Origin: Gloeophyllum trabeum ATCC 11539
Taxonomy: Eukaryota; Basidiomycota; Agaricomycetes; Gloeophyllales; Gloeophyllaceae
DNA: 64,000 nt
NCBI RefSeq assembly: GCF_000344685.1
Contig: NW_006920416.1
Coordinates: forward strand, 189,819 to 253,818
Reading direction: 5' to 3'
Part shown: piece by piece, positions 10,404-22,101 of the stretch
Layout of the letters: each line of letters opens with the position of its first letter
Numbering within the stretch: the first letter of the stretch is position 1
Translations under genes and position numbers: made by a program
The notes under the pieces: model-generated
The model's input: only the letters and a program-made list of their open reading frames with translations
Told to the model about the DNA's origin: nothing
The model's database searches: none

Positions 10404-13400
10404 CCGTGACCACTTCTTGAATGTTAATCCTCTTCTACTGATGTAAATGGTTTATATACATGTAAGGACATCTATATATCTGCAAATGAGCAAGGAACAG
10501 ATGCTCTGAGAGCTCTGTACATATACAGTAAACTGTCTACCATGCCCACTCTCCAGAAATGTACGTGCATTATCACCATTTCATGGCCATATCATCACTC
10601 TAATAGTATCTTGAATATGTGGATGCTGATGTTACAGTCCCACTTTGTCTATCTATGGCCAGAATAGCTTACTGAAGACCACCCTTTCCTAAGCAAAGGA
10701 ATACCTCCCTTGGCATCGATAGGTCTCTTTAGCTTCCAGGGTATATCTTACAGTTCAACATCTATAGTTCCATAACTGACTACCCAGAAATGTTTCATTT
10801 CTAGCTGGTTCCCCAGCCTGTACCCTGCCCTTTCCTCCAGGCAGCCTCCCCCCCTGAATGCCGGCTTACCCTGCAGGTCTAGAGCTGCCTACCACACTTT
10901 CCAGGTCCTCACAACACTATTTAAGCACCTCATGATGTTTGTGGCCCCCAGCTAAGTGTTTCTGGAGCATCATTTCTCTTCCTGACATAGGTCTAACACC
11001 AAATGCAAGTGTAACCATGCACCGTCACATTATATATGTGACCCAACATGTCAATAATGTACATACAGTACATATGAATGTATTAACAATTTATACAAAT
11101 CTAATGCAAATTATAGCGGCCAATATACAACCATATACGTCGCCACCGACACCAACAGTGAGCAGAAAGGCGGGTGTCGACAATGGAATTGTTTGGGAAG
11201 TGCTCGTAGCGGGTAGGAAAGCGCACAATGTGCGCACAGCCCATACTTTGCCACGTATTTTTGTCTATCAACATCAGCACTCACTGTTACCTACGACAGC
11301 GGGAAGGGTGGGAGGGCAGTCAATTACTTGATTAGGAACATCAGCAACCACCAAAGCGCCCACTGACATCGGCCGCTGCTATATCGACACTATCTAAACA
11401 TAGCTACTGGATACACTATAGAGTACCTTTACAAATTCAATGCCCACCGCTGGTATGACCACCGGTGTTAGCAGACAGTGATTTTCAGCTGTCTTAGGCT
11501 CGACCAGCGGTCACTTGACCTGGCCTAATACAGCTAAGACCCTGGGCTGTCTAGGTGCTCACGTTCTACTATTTATACTCACCGCCTACCTAATCCTACA
11601 TGTTCTTCTATTTCTACTCACTGTTTACCTGTTCCTATGCTCTCCTCTATTGCACAATGATCCCATCGTCTATCCCAAATTTTCCTTGATTCTTTGGCAT
11701 TTTTTCCAATATGTTCTTGCCACCCAGCACCCTGACTGAGTATTACATAAGCTTGCCACCCTTTTCTGGCTGCTAGACAGGCACACCTTATTTTGGAAAT
11801 TTCCCAGGGTCCCAGGCCATGGACCAGCAAGACCAGGCACGAGCAGGTTGCCCTGGGATAGCCCTGGGATAGTACTACTATTGGTCTAATAAGTGCAGAC
11901 ACACTAATCACAGCACAAGTACTATTGGCATAGTACTTCATTACAGGTGTTATAACACTTTCATTTTACGGTAATTAGCACATTTAGTAGTACTACAGTC
12001 CTGGACAACCAAAGGCAACAAATTGATCTCTGACTGAACGAGAATTTTTGGCAGGAAACTGAGTTCAGATTTGGACTCAGGGAGGCTGAAAATGTCTAAA
12101 AATGAGGTCTCCATATTTCTCCCATGACCTTTTGATATGGCCAAAATTTTGGGCCATTTCAATGACATTCTATACAGTCACCAGACCTCTCAGGTCATGC
12201 CCTGAGCCTTTGGGGACCTGTAAACCTTTGTATGGAGCTGCATCTAGCCTTTCAAAGACTAAGGGGCCCAAAGAAGTTCAAATGTATGACACATGTTACT
12301 TTGATTGCCATATTTGGCCCACATTTATGAGAGCTATTATGGCATATCAGCTCGTCAAATTATTAGATTTAAGCCAGAATCAGACTCAGGTCATTGAAAG
12401 GAGCCGATTGGCATATTTTCCGCATTTCTCTTGATTCGTTCTGTATACAGCCAAAATCTCAGCCCTTCCCGACCCAGTATTGAAGGCTACAGGGGGTTTA
12501 TGGGAAATTGGCTTGTGCCAATCTCTTCGTTAGAGTCTAAATCACTCATTTCTGCAATAAAATTGGGGTTCCCATGGCTGCTAGACCTCCGGAAATTTGA
12601 TCACCGGATTTGTTGTCTTTGGTTGTCCTGGACTGTAGAATGGCTGGAATCAGTGCTGGATAATACCAGAATAGGTTGAATACTGGAGTGGCCAATCTGG
12701 GTCAATTTTACCAGGATCAATCTTAACCAAACTGGCCATTTTTACTGGGACTGGAACCCAACCTTCCCCCCTGTCCTCACTTTACTGTGATACAGTATCT
12801 GACCATGAACCCCAGAAAATATTGATTAAATATTCAAAAACATTCCTGCATCATTAGAGCTTCATATATGACCTCTAGGACCTTCTTTGAACATTTATAC
12901 GGCATATTGATGCAAATACTACTTTACATGAGGTTTTTCATATACTGTGGTGCATGCACAGCCCGATGTGCCTTCACTTAGTACAGCTTTTTACCAGGAC
13001 GTGAGGATATTGGCGCTGTGTGGCACTCCAGAGTCCAATTCCCATATTTTCAGTGTCCCAGGTGGACCTGTGAGTAGATCACTTTGATCATAAAAGACTA
13101 GAGTATTCTAAATAAATGTGTATAACCTAACCATCACTGGCCTCTTCACCAGTACAGGCAGTGATGACTACCATAATAAACTGTTTGCTGTTCTGCTGCA
13201 TTTCAGCCACCTGAATGCAGCTGGAGACTGACCTAGTGGTGACAGGTTGTGAATTTGCTTCCGGGCTTGTATAGCCCACTAATTAGGTATATATGGAATT
13301 AGCCCTGTGATCAGGCACAATTGCCATGTGTTCCTACACCCCATAGCGAAATGATAACTGATTCTCCAGGAATCAGAATGGTATCTGACCCCCCTGCCCA

Positions 13401-13559
13401 GCAGGTACATTATTGGGACTTCAGAACCCAACCTCCCTGTGGCTGAAGGTGTTTCTTACCGGGACTGTACCTGACCCTGGGGTCCTGGGAGCTCTGATTT
13501 TACCAGGATGTGTATCCATGCTACCTAGGTATTATCCAGGGTCCTTTTGGCCGCAAAAA
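10404..13559. other. Gene-poor repeat DNA with a diverged inverted repeat
   Basis: No intact gene is supported. A block ACAGTCCTGGACAACCAAAGGCAACAAA at about 11993-12020 recurs in inverted form at about 12610-12640. Weaker matches inside suggest an old fold-back element of about 650 bases. Short phrases such as TTACCAGGA and CTGGGACTGGAACCCAAC recur at 12.7, 13.0 and 13.4-13.5 kb, pointing to another old repeat. Confidence 0.4.
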
Positions 13560-13690
13560 AATTTCCACACTGCCAGCTCCAAACAAGTGTCTCACATTTT
13601 GGCACACTAATACCACACATAATAATGTCCTTTTGTGACTGTGGTCACCTCATATAGGACTACAGGTTTACTTACAAGTGTGGGAGAATC
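13560..13690 (+). repeat. Fourth diverged copy of the fold-back arm (outer part)
   Basis: It matches the left arm near 6950-7060 in order: CAGCTCCAAA, CATTTTG(C)CAC, GACTGT..TCACC.CATATA, and ACTACAGGTTTACTTA. It is alone here, without an array or an inverted partner. Confidence 0.55.
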
Positions 13691-14510
13691 TAACTGCTCA
13701 ATAAATTGTTGAACTAGGCGCTGACTTAGCTGCCAGGTTCTACAACGTACCAGAACATACCGGAACTCTCTGGAATATTCTGGTATATTCCATTATTGTA
13801 CAAGGGCACGGAGCTCATGTGGGTCAGTGACATCATAGGTGGAGCTCAGTAGGATTATAGATATTCCACGTAGCTTAGTCAGCCTATGGGCCACAGTGTA
13901 TATAAACCCTGCAGCTCTACTGCCTAATGACAAGGGGTCGTTTATACGAGCTTTACCAGTAGCTACAGCATCCAACCAATACAGGTGAGTTGTGTAGGGC
14001 GCACTGTGCATGCTGCTGCCTCCATAACTCTTCATCATAAATAGCTACTGCTTTCCAGTCATACTGCTCCCGGAGCTTTTCCAGCCACTGCCACTGGGTG
14101 TGATGGACCACACTGCCTCTTCCTAGTGTATAGAGTGGTATTCCACCAAGGTGTAGCAACTTCCACACCATGTAAGTCACTATTCATGGAGATATATAGA
14201 TGCACTGTGAATCTGACCCCAAAACACAAAGATGTTCATCAGCAAAATGGCAGCCTACGCTAAGAGAGATTCAGGTGCTAAGGACCGCTGAGGCGCCCAT
14301 GCCAAGCTCCTTAGCTCTAACTCTCTGAGCTTCTTAGCTGATGCTCTAGAGGGGTGGCAGAGCAATATAGTTGGCTCCATTGATCATAGACATACATGTA
14401 TTGTATACCAGTAAGACTAGACAAGGGTGGAGACTCGTAATTTGGGATTTGCAATTGTTGAAGGCAAAGGCAAAGCAGATGATATACCTTTAGTGGGGAA
14501 GGACTGCCAT

Positions 14511-14582
14511 GTCCTTGTAGCTGAATGGTTATATTGTATGGTGTAAGTTCAGAAGGTGCTGGTTCAAATCGGTCCTGCTCTT
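14511..14582 (+). tRNA. tRNA-like sequence, probably a pseudogene or SINE head
   Basis: It has an A-box-like TAGCTGAATGGTTA and, 35 bases on, a B-box-like GGTTCAAATCG, at tRNA spacing, followed by a T-rich TTATTTTT. The D and T stems pair poorly and no convincing acceptor stem forms, so a functional tRNA is unlikely. A tRNA-derived short interspersed element or dead tRNA copy fits best. Confidence 0.4.
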
Positions 14583-14783
14583 ATTTTTCCATTTTCTCCC
14601 CACTTATGTCTTGCCTGAATGTTCTTAGCGCCTTAATCAAGGACTAGCTAAGTTTCAGCACTGGGCTCAGGGATTGTTCTATTTGGCAACCAGCAGTCAC
14701 ATCAGTCACAGGTTTGAGAAACCCTTCCGAACTTGGTAACTTTGCAGGGGTTTCCAGTGCAACCCGGGTTCTTCTGTGGATGG

Positions 14784-14999
14784 TGTTGGATTTCGGGAGT
14801 CGGGATCGAGCTTGCGAGCTCGTGCCGTGTTGCGCGTGGTCAGGGGGGACCACCGCAAGCAGGCCCGACTGATAAGGTGGTAAGAAAATTCATATATATT
14901 TGTTGTATCTACTCGATGTACTGTACATGATTGCCCTTCCGGCAACCGACCACCTGGGACAGACACGCTCGTCTTCCATTTGCTTGGAATATTTCAAGA
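14784..14999 (+). mobile_element. Solo LTR, family A, copy 3 (TSD GATGG)
   Basis: 216 bases beginning TGTTGGATTTCGGG and ending near CAAGA (a decayed CAACA). It has GATGG duplications at 14779-14783 and 15000-15004. It contains the GAGCTTGCGAGCTCGTG core, CATATATATTTG and the GCAACCGACCACCTGGGACA block. Confidence 0.9.
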
Positions 15000-15071
15000 G
15001 ATGGGGTTTGCCATATAGAATAATCCTGGGCTCAGGGGGTGGGCCCCCATGACTTAAGACCGCGGACTTGG

Positions 15072-15279
15072 TGTTGGAATTTTGGGGTTATCGGTCGAGC
15101 TTGCGAGCTCATGCATGATAGGACGGGGCCGCCATAGGCAGCTGTTGCAGGTGAATGTTTGTGCGGAACTCATATATAGTCGCTGTATCTACTCGTTGTA
15201 TGGTATGCGATTGCCCTTCAGGCAACCAACCACCTGGGGCACCCGCACTCAATCTATGTTTGTCAGGATTATTTCAACA
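15072..15279 (+). mobile_element. Solo LTR, family A, copy 4 (TSD CTTGG)
   Basis: 208 bases, TGTTGGAATT to TTCAACA, with CTTGG duplications at 15067-15071 and 15280-15284. It lies 72 bases from copy 3 in the same orientation. The different target duplications show two separate insertions, not one element. Confidence 0.92.
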
Positions 15280-15862
15280 CTTGGCACTTATTTCAAGTTA
15301 TTTGCCTGAGACTCATTCTTGGCTTCGCTTAGACGGACGTGCCATTTTGCTGATGTTGCTATACCACAAGAACCAGATATGATATCTTCCTGCAAACACT
15401 TGCCAGCACCTCCCTGGATATGCACGATGAGATTTCTATCTTATCCCAGCCACCACATTCATTTTGAGTGCATTTGGACTGTCGTAGTTTTACGGATGTG
15501 ATGATATAAAGCTACCATCAGATTCCACATTGCTTGAGTAAATAGAAGTCTACTGAAAAAAAAAATGGTGCAAAAATCCTTCAATCTACCTGTGTCCTCA
15601 TGTGCACAATGAATCCTCCATCCATCCAAGACAATGGGGAAAGATGGATAGTAATGTCTACCAGTGACAGGTGCTTTGTATGACCCTGTAGAATTTGCTA
15701 TGTATGGTCTTTCTGATGCCTCCCCTCACATCCACTTACTACCAGCAGGCAACAACAAAAGACAGCTCATGTTGACCCTCACATCTTCAGGCAAACGATT
15801 GAATTAATAATTTACAGAACAACATGAACAATACCCGTGACATGCGACACAAAGCACCCCGT

Positions 15863-17566
15863 CTAGTCATCCGTCTCCTCCGCTAACGTGAGGCGCTCGT
15901 GGCAGAGCCGTGCCACAAGCGCGCCGTCGATTGGTATTGAGTTGCCCTGGAACCCTTCGGGGTAAGCGACTTGGGGGACGTCGGGACGCGTGAAGGCCCT
16001 ACAAGGAATGTGTGAATATCACACGGCTACGGGAAACAACTGCAACGCGAGAAAGCAAGAGAGACGGGCTTGTAGTACCCACCTGTCCCCCCAAAACCCG
16101 TAGTGCACCATCCCGAGCGCGCGCGTCGTCCACTCATAGTCGTGCGCGAACCCACCGGGGAAGAAGAACTCCATCACGGTCGAGCGGCGCTGGGGCTTCA
16201 TCCAGACGAGACTCGTTAGCCCGTTTCCGTGCACGCCCATCATAATCTACAGCCGACGAGGTAAGAGAGCGTACATCTGCGAGAGAAGAAAGCACACACG
16301 GTCGTCCGCCCGGCAAGCTGCAGCTGCTCCACGCGGGACATCTTGTCCATGTTCGCCACGACGACCTCGTATCCGTACGTATCCCTGAGCTTGTACAGCT
16401 CCTGTACGAGCCGCTCGTGGTCCTCCTGCTTCAACATCCTCCTCCCCCATTCCTGGCGCGAGATATACGTGATCACGTACTTGTCGCTCGGCTGCATCGC
16501 ATCGCTGAACCCCGCGAACTGCATCACGCTCCCACGAATCGTGGACCACCAATGCGCGCTGCCAGGAAGCGCGAAGGGCACGCTCGCCGTGCGCTGCGTC
16601 CTCAGAAAATTATACGCGTACATCGCGGCGCTGCGGTCCGCGAGGACGACGCGGTCAAGCACGCTCACGGCGCCCATACCCGCGCGCTCGGCCCAGTCGG
16701 TGTTGAACTCGAGGGCGATGCCGGGGAAGGCGGCGCGGAGCACCCACTCGTTCATGGCGGCGTAGTCGCGCCAGTGCGCGGCGTCGAGGTGGGAGAAGAG
16801 GAGGCGGCGGGGAGGGGGGAGGTGGGTGGAGCCGTTGGCGGGGATGGTGGGGTCGAGGGAGGAGTAGGTGCGCCAGAGGCCGAAGAAGAGCTCGGCGGAC
16901 CAGTGGTAGTAGTGGGTGATGCTGTTGGGACGTTAGCCTGGCAAAGGGGAGGGGGGGAAGAGTCGTACAATTGGGCTGGGTCGTTCACCCACCACTGCAC
17001 GAATCAGCGCAAAACTGAAGCAGGATCGGCGATGCACGTACCGAGACTCCATCTATTCTACTCGCACTGGGTACACCGAAAATCTCCCTTGCTTCTGCGG
17101 TACTAACAATCCGCATCTCCTGGTCTGTCGGCAAGCGACTGGCCACTTCGACGGGGCCGTTACGGATAGGGCGTCCTTTGGAGATTATTTTGGAGCGGTC
17201 TGGGAGGCCTTTTGGGTCGTCGGTGACGATGTAGGCCGTGCCATTATACAGATATAGTCTATCAAATATTGTCCATCCTGCAAGGTCTCAGGTCCAAGGC
17301 CGCTGTAGAAGGAATCCGAGCGTACCTGGGACGTGCGCAACTACAGTAGTCTCTGGAAATCCGTCTACTCGATTGCTGCCATATTCGTATGGCGTCTGGA
17401 CATGCGAGGGATCGTAGGGAGCGATGGCAAGGTCTTGAGTCGCAGACGAGAGCTGGTTGCCCGCCGACTGCGTGCCAGAATGAGATCTCGAGACAAAAAA
17501 GACGAGGGAGAAGAGGAGGACGACGACGAGGGCGAGCTCGCGCGTTGTGGGCGTCGGGGGAGACAT
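15863..17566 (-). CDS. Glycosyltransferase family 61 (DUF563) type II membrane protein
   Basis: Predicted exons (high to low): 17566-17326, 17277-17042, 16994-16969, 16921-16300, 16246-16083, 15998-15863; 474 residues. The N-terminus carries a single membrane anchor (residues about 11-25), as expected for a Golgi enzyme. The GT61 landmarks are present: THYYHWSAELFFG, created across the 26-base third exon, and GVHGNGLTSLVW near residue 385. Members transfer sugars in O- or N-glycan or polysaccharide assembly; donor and acceptor cannot be told. I chose the Met at 17566 because the membrane anchor follows at once; an in-frame Met lies at 17659. It shares a promoter region of about 200 bases with the divergent SPT21-like gene. 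Confidence 0.9.
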
Positions 17567-17768
17567 CCTTGGGAGGGTGTCCTCCACTGCCTGCACTGAG
17601 ACTTTGAATGAGTGGGCAGCGAGTAAGCGTGAGAAACGAGACAGGCGGACACGTGCCACCGTGACGTCGCGACGCGTGACGAATGGCGTCCGCGTCGTTG
17701 TGTCACGCTGCTGTTGAACGCGGCGTTGGGATCCGTCGTCTGCATGCTCGTCGCTGCTGGCGACGTCG

Positions 17769-20700
17769 ATGAACGCTGTAATGCTGCCTTGTAAGTCTGC
17801 CTTTAATGTCGTTTGTTGCGGTCGCTAAGCATTGCTTGGACGCAGTGCGGGTGCTGTACACGATTAACAGCTCACCGCAATACATCCTCGCGCGGTCTCA
17901 GCGCAAAACACCCGTCCAGCTCGTTCACTCCCCCCACGCTTCGTCGTCTGCTCAGCCGCCCCCGCCACCTTTATACGCTACCGTTCCCCTTAAGACATGT
18001 CTGGATGTCATCTGTCGGTGCAGGTATGCTTAGGATACTTGTCGCCTGGGCCTACCTAACTAATATGTGGTTCGAATGAATGAAAGCCCTGAGCTGCTAC
18101 AGTTTCAATCTTGCGACTACTCTGTCTATTTACTGGATCCACTAGAGACATGCTCTACCTCTCCTTCCTTCGCCAGTGTCCTAGATACGCCGAAACCACA
18201 ACAAGGCGTCGCAGTCGGCATGGGCCTGCTCTCTTGGGCGCTATCTGCAGAAGACGACGACGACGTCCCCGTTACGGGCACCATCATCAGAACCGGGCAC
18301 GGCGAGACCCTAGAGGTCGTCTTTGCTTTGCGCGAGGTACGTCTATTCCAACATTTTTCGTAGTTGTTCGAAGTACCCTCCGCCGATACCTCCAATAGAC
18401 AACCCCCGTCCAGCGTACTCGCGCTCCAACAGCCACACCTTCCCAGCCCTCCCAATCCTTTACCTTTACCCGCGCCTCCTCCGTCTCCAGCTCCACGACG
18501 ACGACGACCGCCACCACCTCAAGCTCCCGCCAACCAAGCGAAGCCCCCACCCCCCAGCTCCTCTGGGACCCCTCCCCCTCGCCCGCACCCTCCGACTCCT
18601 CCACCGCTGCCTCCAAAGCGCGCGACTGGCCCGCCATCTACATCGGGCCCCAGAGCGCGCTGCGGCGCGGCCGGCGGCGCTACGACGAGGCGCCCGAGCG
18701 GCCCGCGAGCGTACAGGGGGGACGGAAAGACAAAGGGCTCCCGCCGCCGTTCGTCAAGGCCCCGCTCGCGCGCGCAGAGTCGGCGGTATCGGCTGCGGGG
18801 AGCGGGGATAAGGGGCGGGAGACGCTGCCGCCCGAGGAGCGGTTTAATTTGGTCAAGCCCCAGCCGAGCGCGGCGGACGCGCTCGCGGCGCTGGCTGCGC
18901 TGATTGGGTCGGCGCAGGGTGCGAGCGACAGCGGCAAAACCGACCCGAATGTCGCGCTGCTGTCCATCCTAACAGCTATCGACTCCTCTTCTTCCTCGTC
19001 GCAAGCCCAGGGCCGCATCCGGCGAACCCAAACTCAGGACCAAACCCAAGCCGACCCCGCGCTGCTCAAAGCCCTCGCGGACCTCCTCTCGGCCTCCTCT
19101 CAATCACAAGCCCAGGCGAGTACCCGCCGCACGAAGCGCAAGTCCATGGGGGCGGACGATGACGGCGAGGTTGTGTGCCTGGACAAGGAGAACGTCGACC
19201 CGGGCGCGTTCCGCCGCAAGGCGCTCCGGCAGAGCGCATCTGCTGCCTCGCTCAAGGGCGCTGCTTCCTCCAACCCGGATAGCAATGACAGGGAGAGGGA
19301 GAGGGAGGACAGGAGGAAGAGCTTCCCGACCAGCACAAATGCGAACGAGAATGGGAAGCGCCGGTACACGCTGGACGAAGTCGCCAGCCGGACGCGGTAC
19401 ACCCTGGACGAGGTCGCGGGGCGGAAGCGCACGCTCAGCGAGATGTCGAACAGCGCACCGAGCGCCCTCCCCGCCACTTCCTCCACTTCTATCCCCACCC
19501 ACTCTTCCTCCTCCTCCTCCTTCCCCTCCCACCCTCACTCCCAGCCCCCACAATCCTCTTACTCGTATTCATGCCATCACCCTGCAAGCAACGTGCAGCA
19601 AACACGGCCAAGCAGCGCCATCGCACACCCAGAACCCGAACTCGTGCACGCGATCGCGCAGTCCGATCCCGTCCTCCCCGTGCACGGCCCGCGCCCGCGC
19701 GACCTGCCGGACACGAGCATGGAGGCGCTGCGCGTCGAGCCGGGGCGCGGGGCGCGCAAGCGCTTCCGCCTGCCGGCGTGGGCGACGGCGCCCGCGTCGG
19801 AGCCTGCTGCGCCGTCCACGGCTGATTGTGCGGGGGAGAAGGGGAAGAGGAGGGCGGACAAGGCGGGGAAGGCAGAGAAGGAGAAGGAGAAGGAGAAGAG
19901 TGCGCGGTCTTCGAGGTGCGGCAAGAGCAAGAGCAAGAAGGAGCGGGCAGCGGTGGAGGGCCGCCCGCCCCCGCCATCGGCCGCGCCGCGCACGGTGTCC
20001 CTCCCCTGCATCCCGTGCTCCCTGCCCATATTAGCCGCTTCCGCGGCCTCGCCGACCGGGCTCTCCATCAAACCGCCGCTCCCGCCGTCCAGCCCGATCC
20101 GCCCGCATACGAGGACGCCGCCGCCGCCGCCAGGCCCGGACGGCGGAAGCTCGCTGTTCACGCCGTCCCCCGCGAAGGTGCCGTCGCACATGCCCGAGCA
20201 GCCCGGGTCGCCCACGCCGGCTCGGACGCTGGCGTCGCCGCAAGCGAGGGCGCCCTGGGCGCGCTCGTCGCTGCTGTCCCCCTCTGCGCGGGCGGGGAGC
20301 GCGGAGCTGGACGCGCCGCCGAGCTCGCTGCCGGTGGCGAGCAGCGACTGCGAGGTTGCGCCGTTGGGCGTGGGCACGCGGGGCGGGGCGCACTGGTCGG
20401 TCGGGCTGCCGCCGTCGTCGCCGCTGCCGCCGTCGAGCCCTGCGCTCGGGGCGTCGTGCGATTTCGAGTTTGAATTTGACTTTGGGGGGAGTGAGGGGGA
20501 AGGCGGGGAGCGCGGGGATGAAGGCGCGGAGGGGGACCTGGACGTGCGCGACCAGGTGCTGACGTCCGAGTTGGCCGCGGAGTCGGATGACGCGCAGGGG
20601 AACAGGGGCCTCGAGATGGGGCTGGACGTCGAGCTGCCCTCGGTGGACGACCTCTTCTCGGGGGTGGAGCTGTACCCGACGGCGAGCTCGGACACGGTGT

Positions 20701-20951
20701 GCGGGGACGCTGCGTTTTCCTTTCCCCCAGCGCAGGAGGGGATGGGGATGTACATGACCGGCGCGCAGGAGATGGACTTTGGCGAGTTCTGGGCATGCAT
20801 GAAGGGTGTCGGGGCGGGTGTCGGGGCGGGTGTCGGGGCGGGTGTCGGGGCGGGGAGCGAGGCAGGGAAGGAAGAGGATGGAGTGGATTATGGGAAGGTG
20901 GCGGAGGATTTGCAGGCGCTGTTTGGGTTTGAGGAGAGGATCACATTCTAG
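17769..20951 (+). CDS. SPT21/Ams2-like transcriptional regulator
   Basis: Predicted exons: 17769-17790, 17846-18023, 18087-18336, 18399-20951; 1000 residues. The first about 160 residues match the fungal Ams2/SPT21 N-terminal domain: PLRVLYTINSSPQYILARSQ, PLYATVPLKTCLDVIC, SPELLQFQSCDYSVYLLDPL and LLSWALSAED. Budding yeast Spt21 and fission yeast Ams2 regulate histone genes, so a nuclear role is inferred. The remainder is low-complexity (Ser, Pro, Ala, basic runs), with CLDKENVDP (KEN-like) and no GATA zinc finger of the Ams2 type. A (GVGA)4 stretch near the C-terminus comes from a 12-base tandem repeat at about 20807-20850. Spliced N-terminal exons are needed; the long last exon alone would miss the domain. 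Confidence 0.88.
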
Positions 20952-22047
20952 CTGACCTCTCCTGCGAAGGGGGAAGCAATGTGGTCTGCCAAGAGGCATT
21001 AGGAGAATGTGTCGCAGTAACTCGCTTTGTATCGCTGTGCTTGAACTTGCAAATTGTGTAGATATACGCCACAAATCAATCGAAAACATTGTATATTCAA
21101 CTCTGGGCTTGGTCGTTTTTTCAAGTCAATTTGTTCTGGAATGTGTGTGCGGAGCGTACACGCGGACGCTCTGCACATGTCTGAACGCGTCAATCACGTG
21201 CACCAATTGTGGCTTGAGGTCACCTGACATGTGAGACGCGAGCACGCCATCGCTCGCCATCGTCGCGCAATGCGCAAGCCGGGGGAAATGAAAAACAGCG
21301 CGAGCGAGGGAACAGGTTGTATCTTTTCCCCCACTGCTGTCGTGCTTGTCGTCGTGTTTGTGTCCTCGGCGTAGACATTCGACAGTGTTGCTTTCCGCTG
21401 TGCCCAGCCTGGAAGCATTTGCAGTCGGCGTTTCGCAGAGGCTTCTGTGGTCTGTCTCTCGATGTCATGGTATCCCGCTCCCGTGGTCTGCCAGCCAGTC
21501 ACACTCGGGACTGTGCCGTCTGTCTCGTTCTCAAGAGTCTGGTCCTGCTGCCCTTTTCTTGGTCGACGGTTGTCAGTTCCGAGTCTCGCTGCTGTTACAT
21601 GCCTGCCACGTCCACGGTCGACGTGCTCAGTGTCTGTCATCGTTGCATCAAGACTGGCCATGGCTGTCACCGCCAACATTCGTCGCTCGCCCCACGCCGC
21701 CGACCCCGTCGAGTTTGAATCTCCGCTCTATCGCCCGAATTCCGAATTGCCAGACGCATTCCGAATTGCCTGCGCTCCTGACTGGCTCACCGGACGACCG
21801 CTCCCAACGCCGACCCCAATCGGCCCATCCCACTGCCTCCCAACACTCCTGCCTTGTTCCACGCTGTTCCATCACGCTCCTATCTGCGAGCCTCCCCGCA
21901 CCCAACCGGTTATCCTTGGCTCGCCATTGGTCAGGTGCGCGGATGGTCCGTGCGAGGGCGGTTTCAGAGTGACGAGCAGGTGTTGGGCGGTATTCTAGAA
22001 GTCGTGTCTGCCAGTCCCATTACGTCTTTTTGTATCGTACTCATTCG
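20952..22047. other. Intergenic, no supported gene
   Basis: Overlapping frames on both strands at 21.2-22.0 kb lack family features and flank no good splice signals. The segment is taken as the 3' region of the SPT21-like gene and the upstream region of the Egt1-like gene. Confidence 0.5.
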
Positions 22048-22054
22048 TATAAAT
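22048..22054 (+). promoter_or_regulatory. TATA box of the Egt1-like gene
   Basis: TATAAAT lies 48 bases upstream of the ATG at 22102. Its position supports that ATG as the true start and argues against further coding exons upstream. Confidence 0.6.
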
Positions 22055-22101
22055 GCGAGCTTGTTTGTCCCCTGAATCCTCATCTGTACGAACCCTAAAA
22101 C

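Noticed and set aside
17965..17999. TATA box and ATG at 17997 as the start of the SPT21-like gene
   Set aside because: The SPT21 domain clearly extends upstream through 17846-18023 in another frame, so these lie inside an exon.
19577..21089. Long minus-strand frames (407 and 352 codons) opposite the SPT21-like gene
   Set aside because: Composition shadows of the low-complexity last exon; Arg/Pro/Ala-rich with no family features or splice logic.
20952..22047. Plus-strand ORFs at 21.35-22.0 kb as extra exons encoding the missing EgtD domain
   Set aside because: No methyltransferase motifs are seen in any frame, and a TATA box sits 48 bases before the ATG at 22102.
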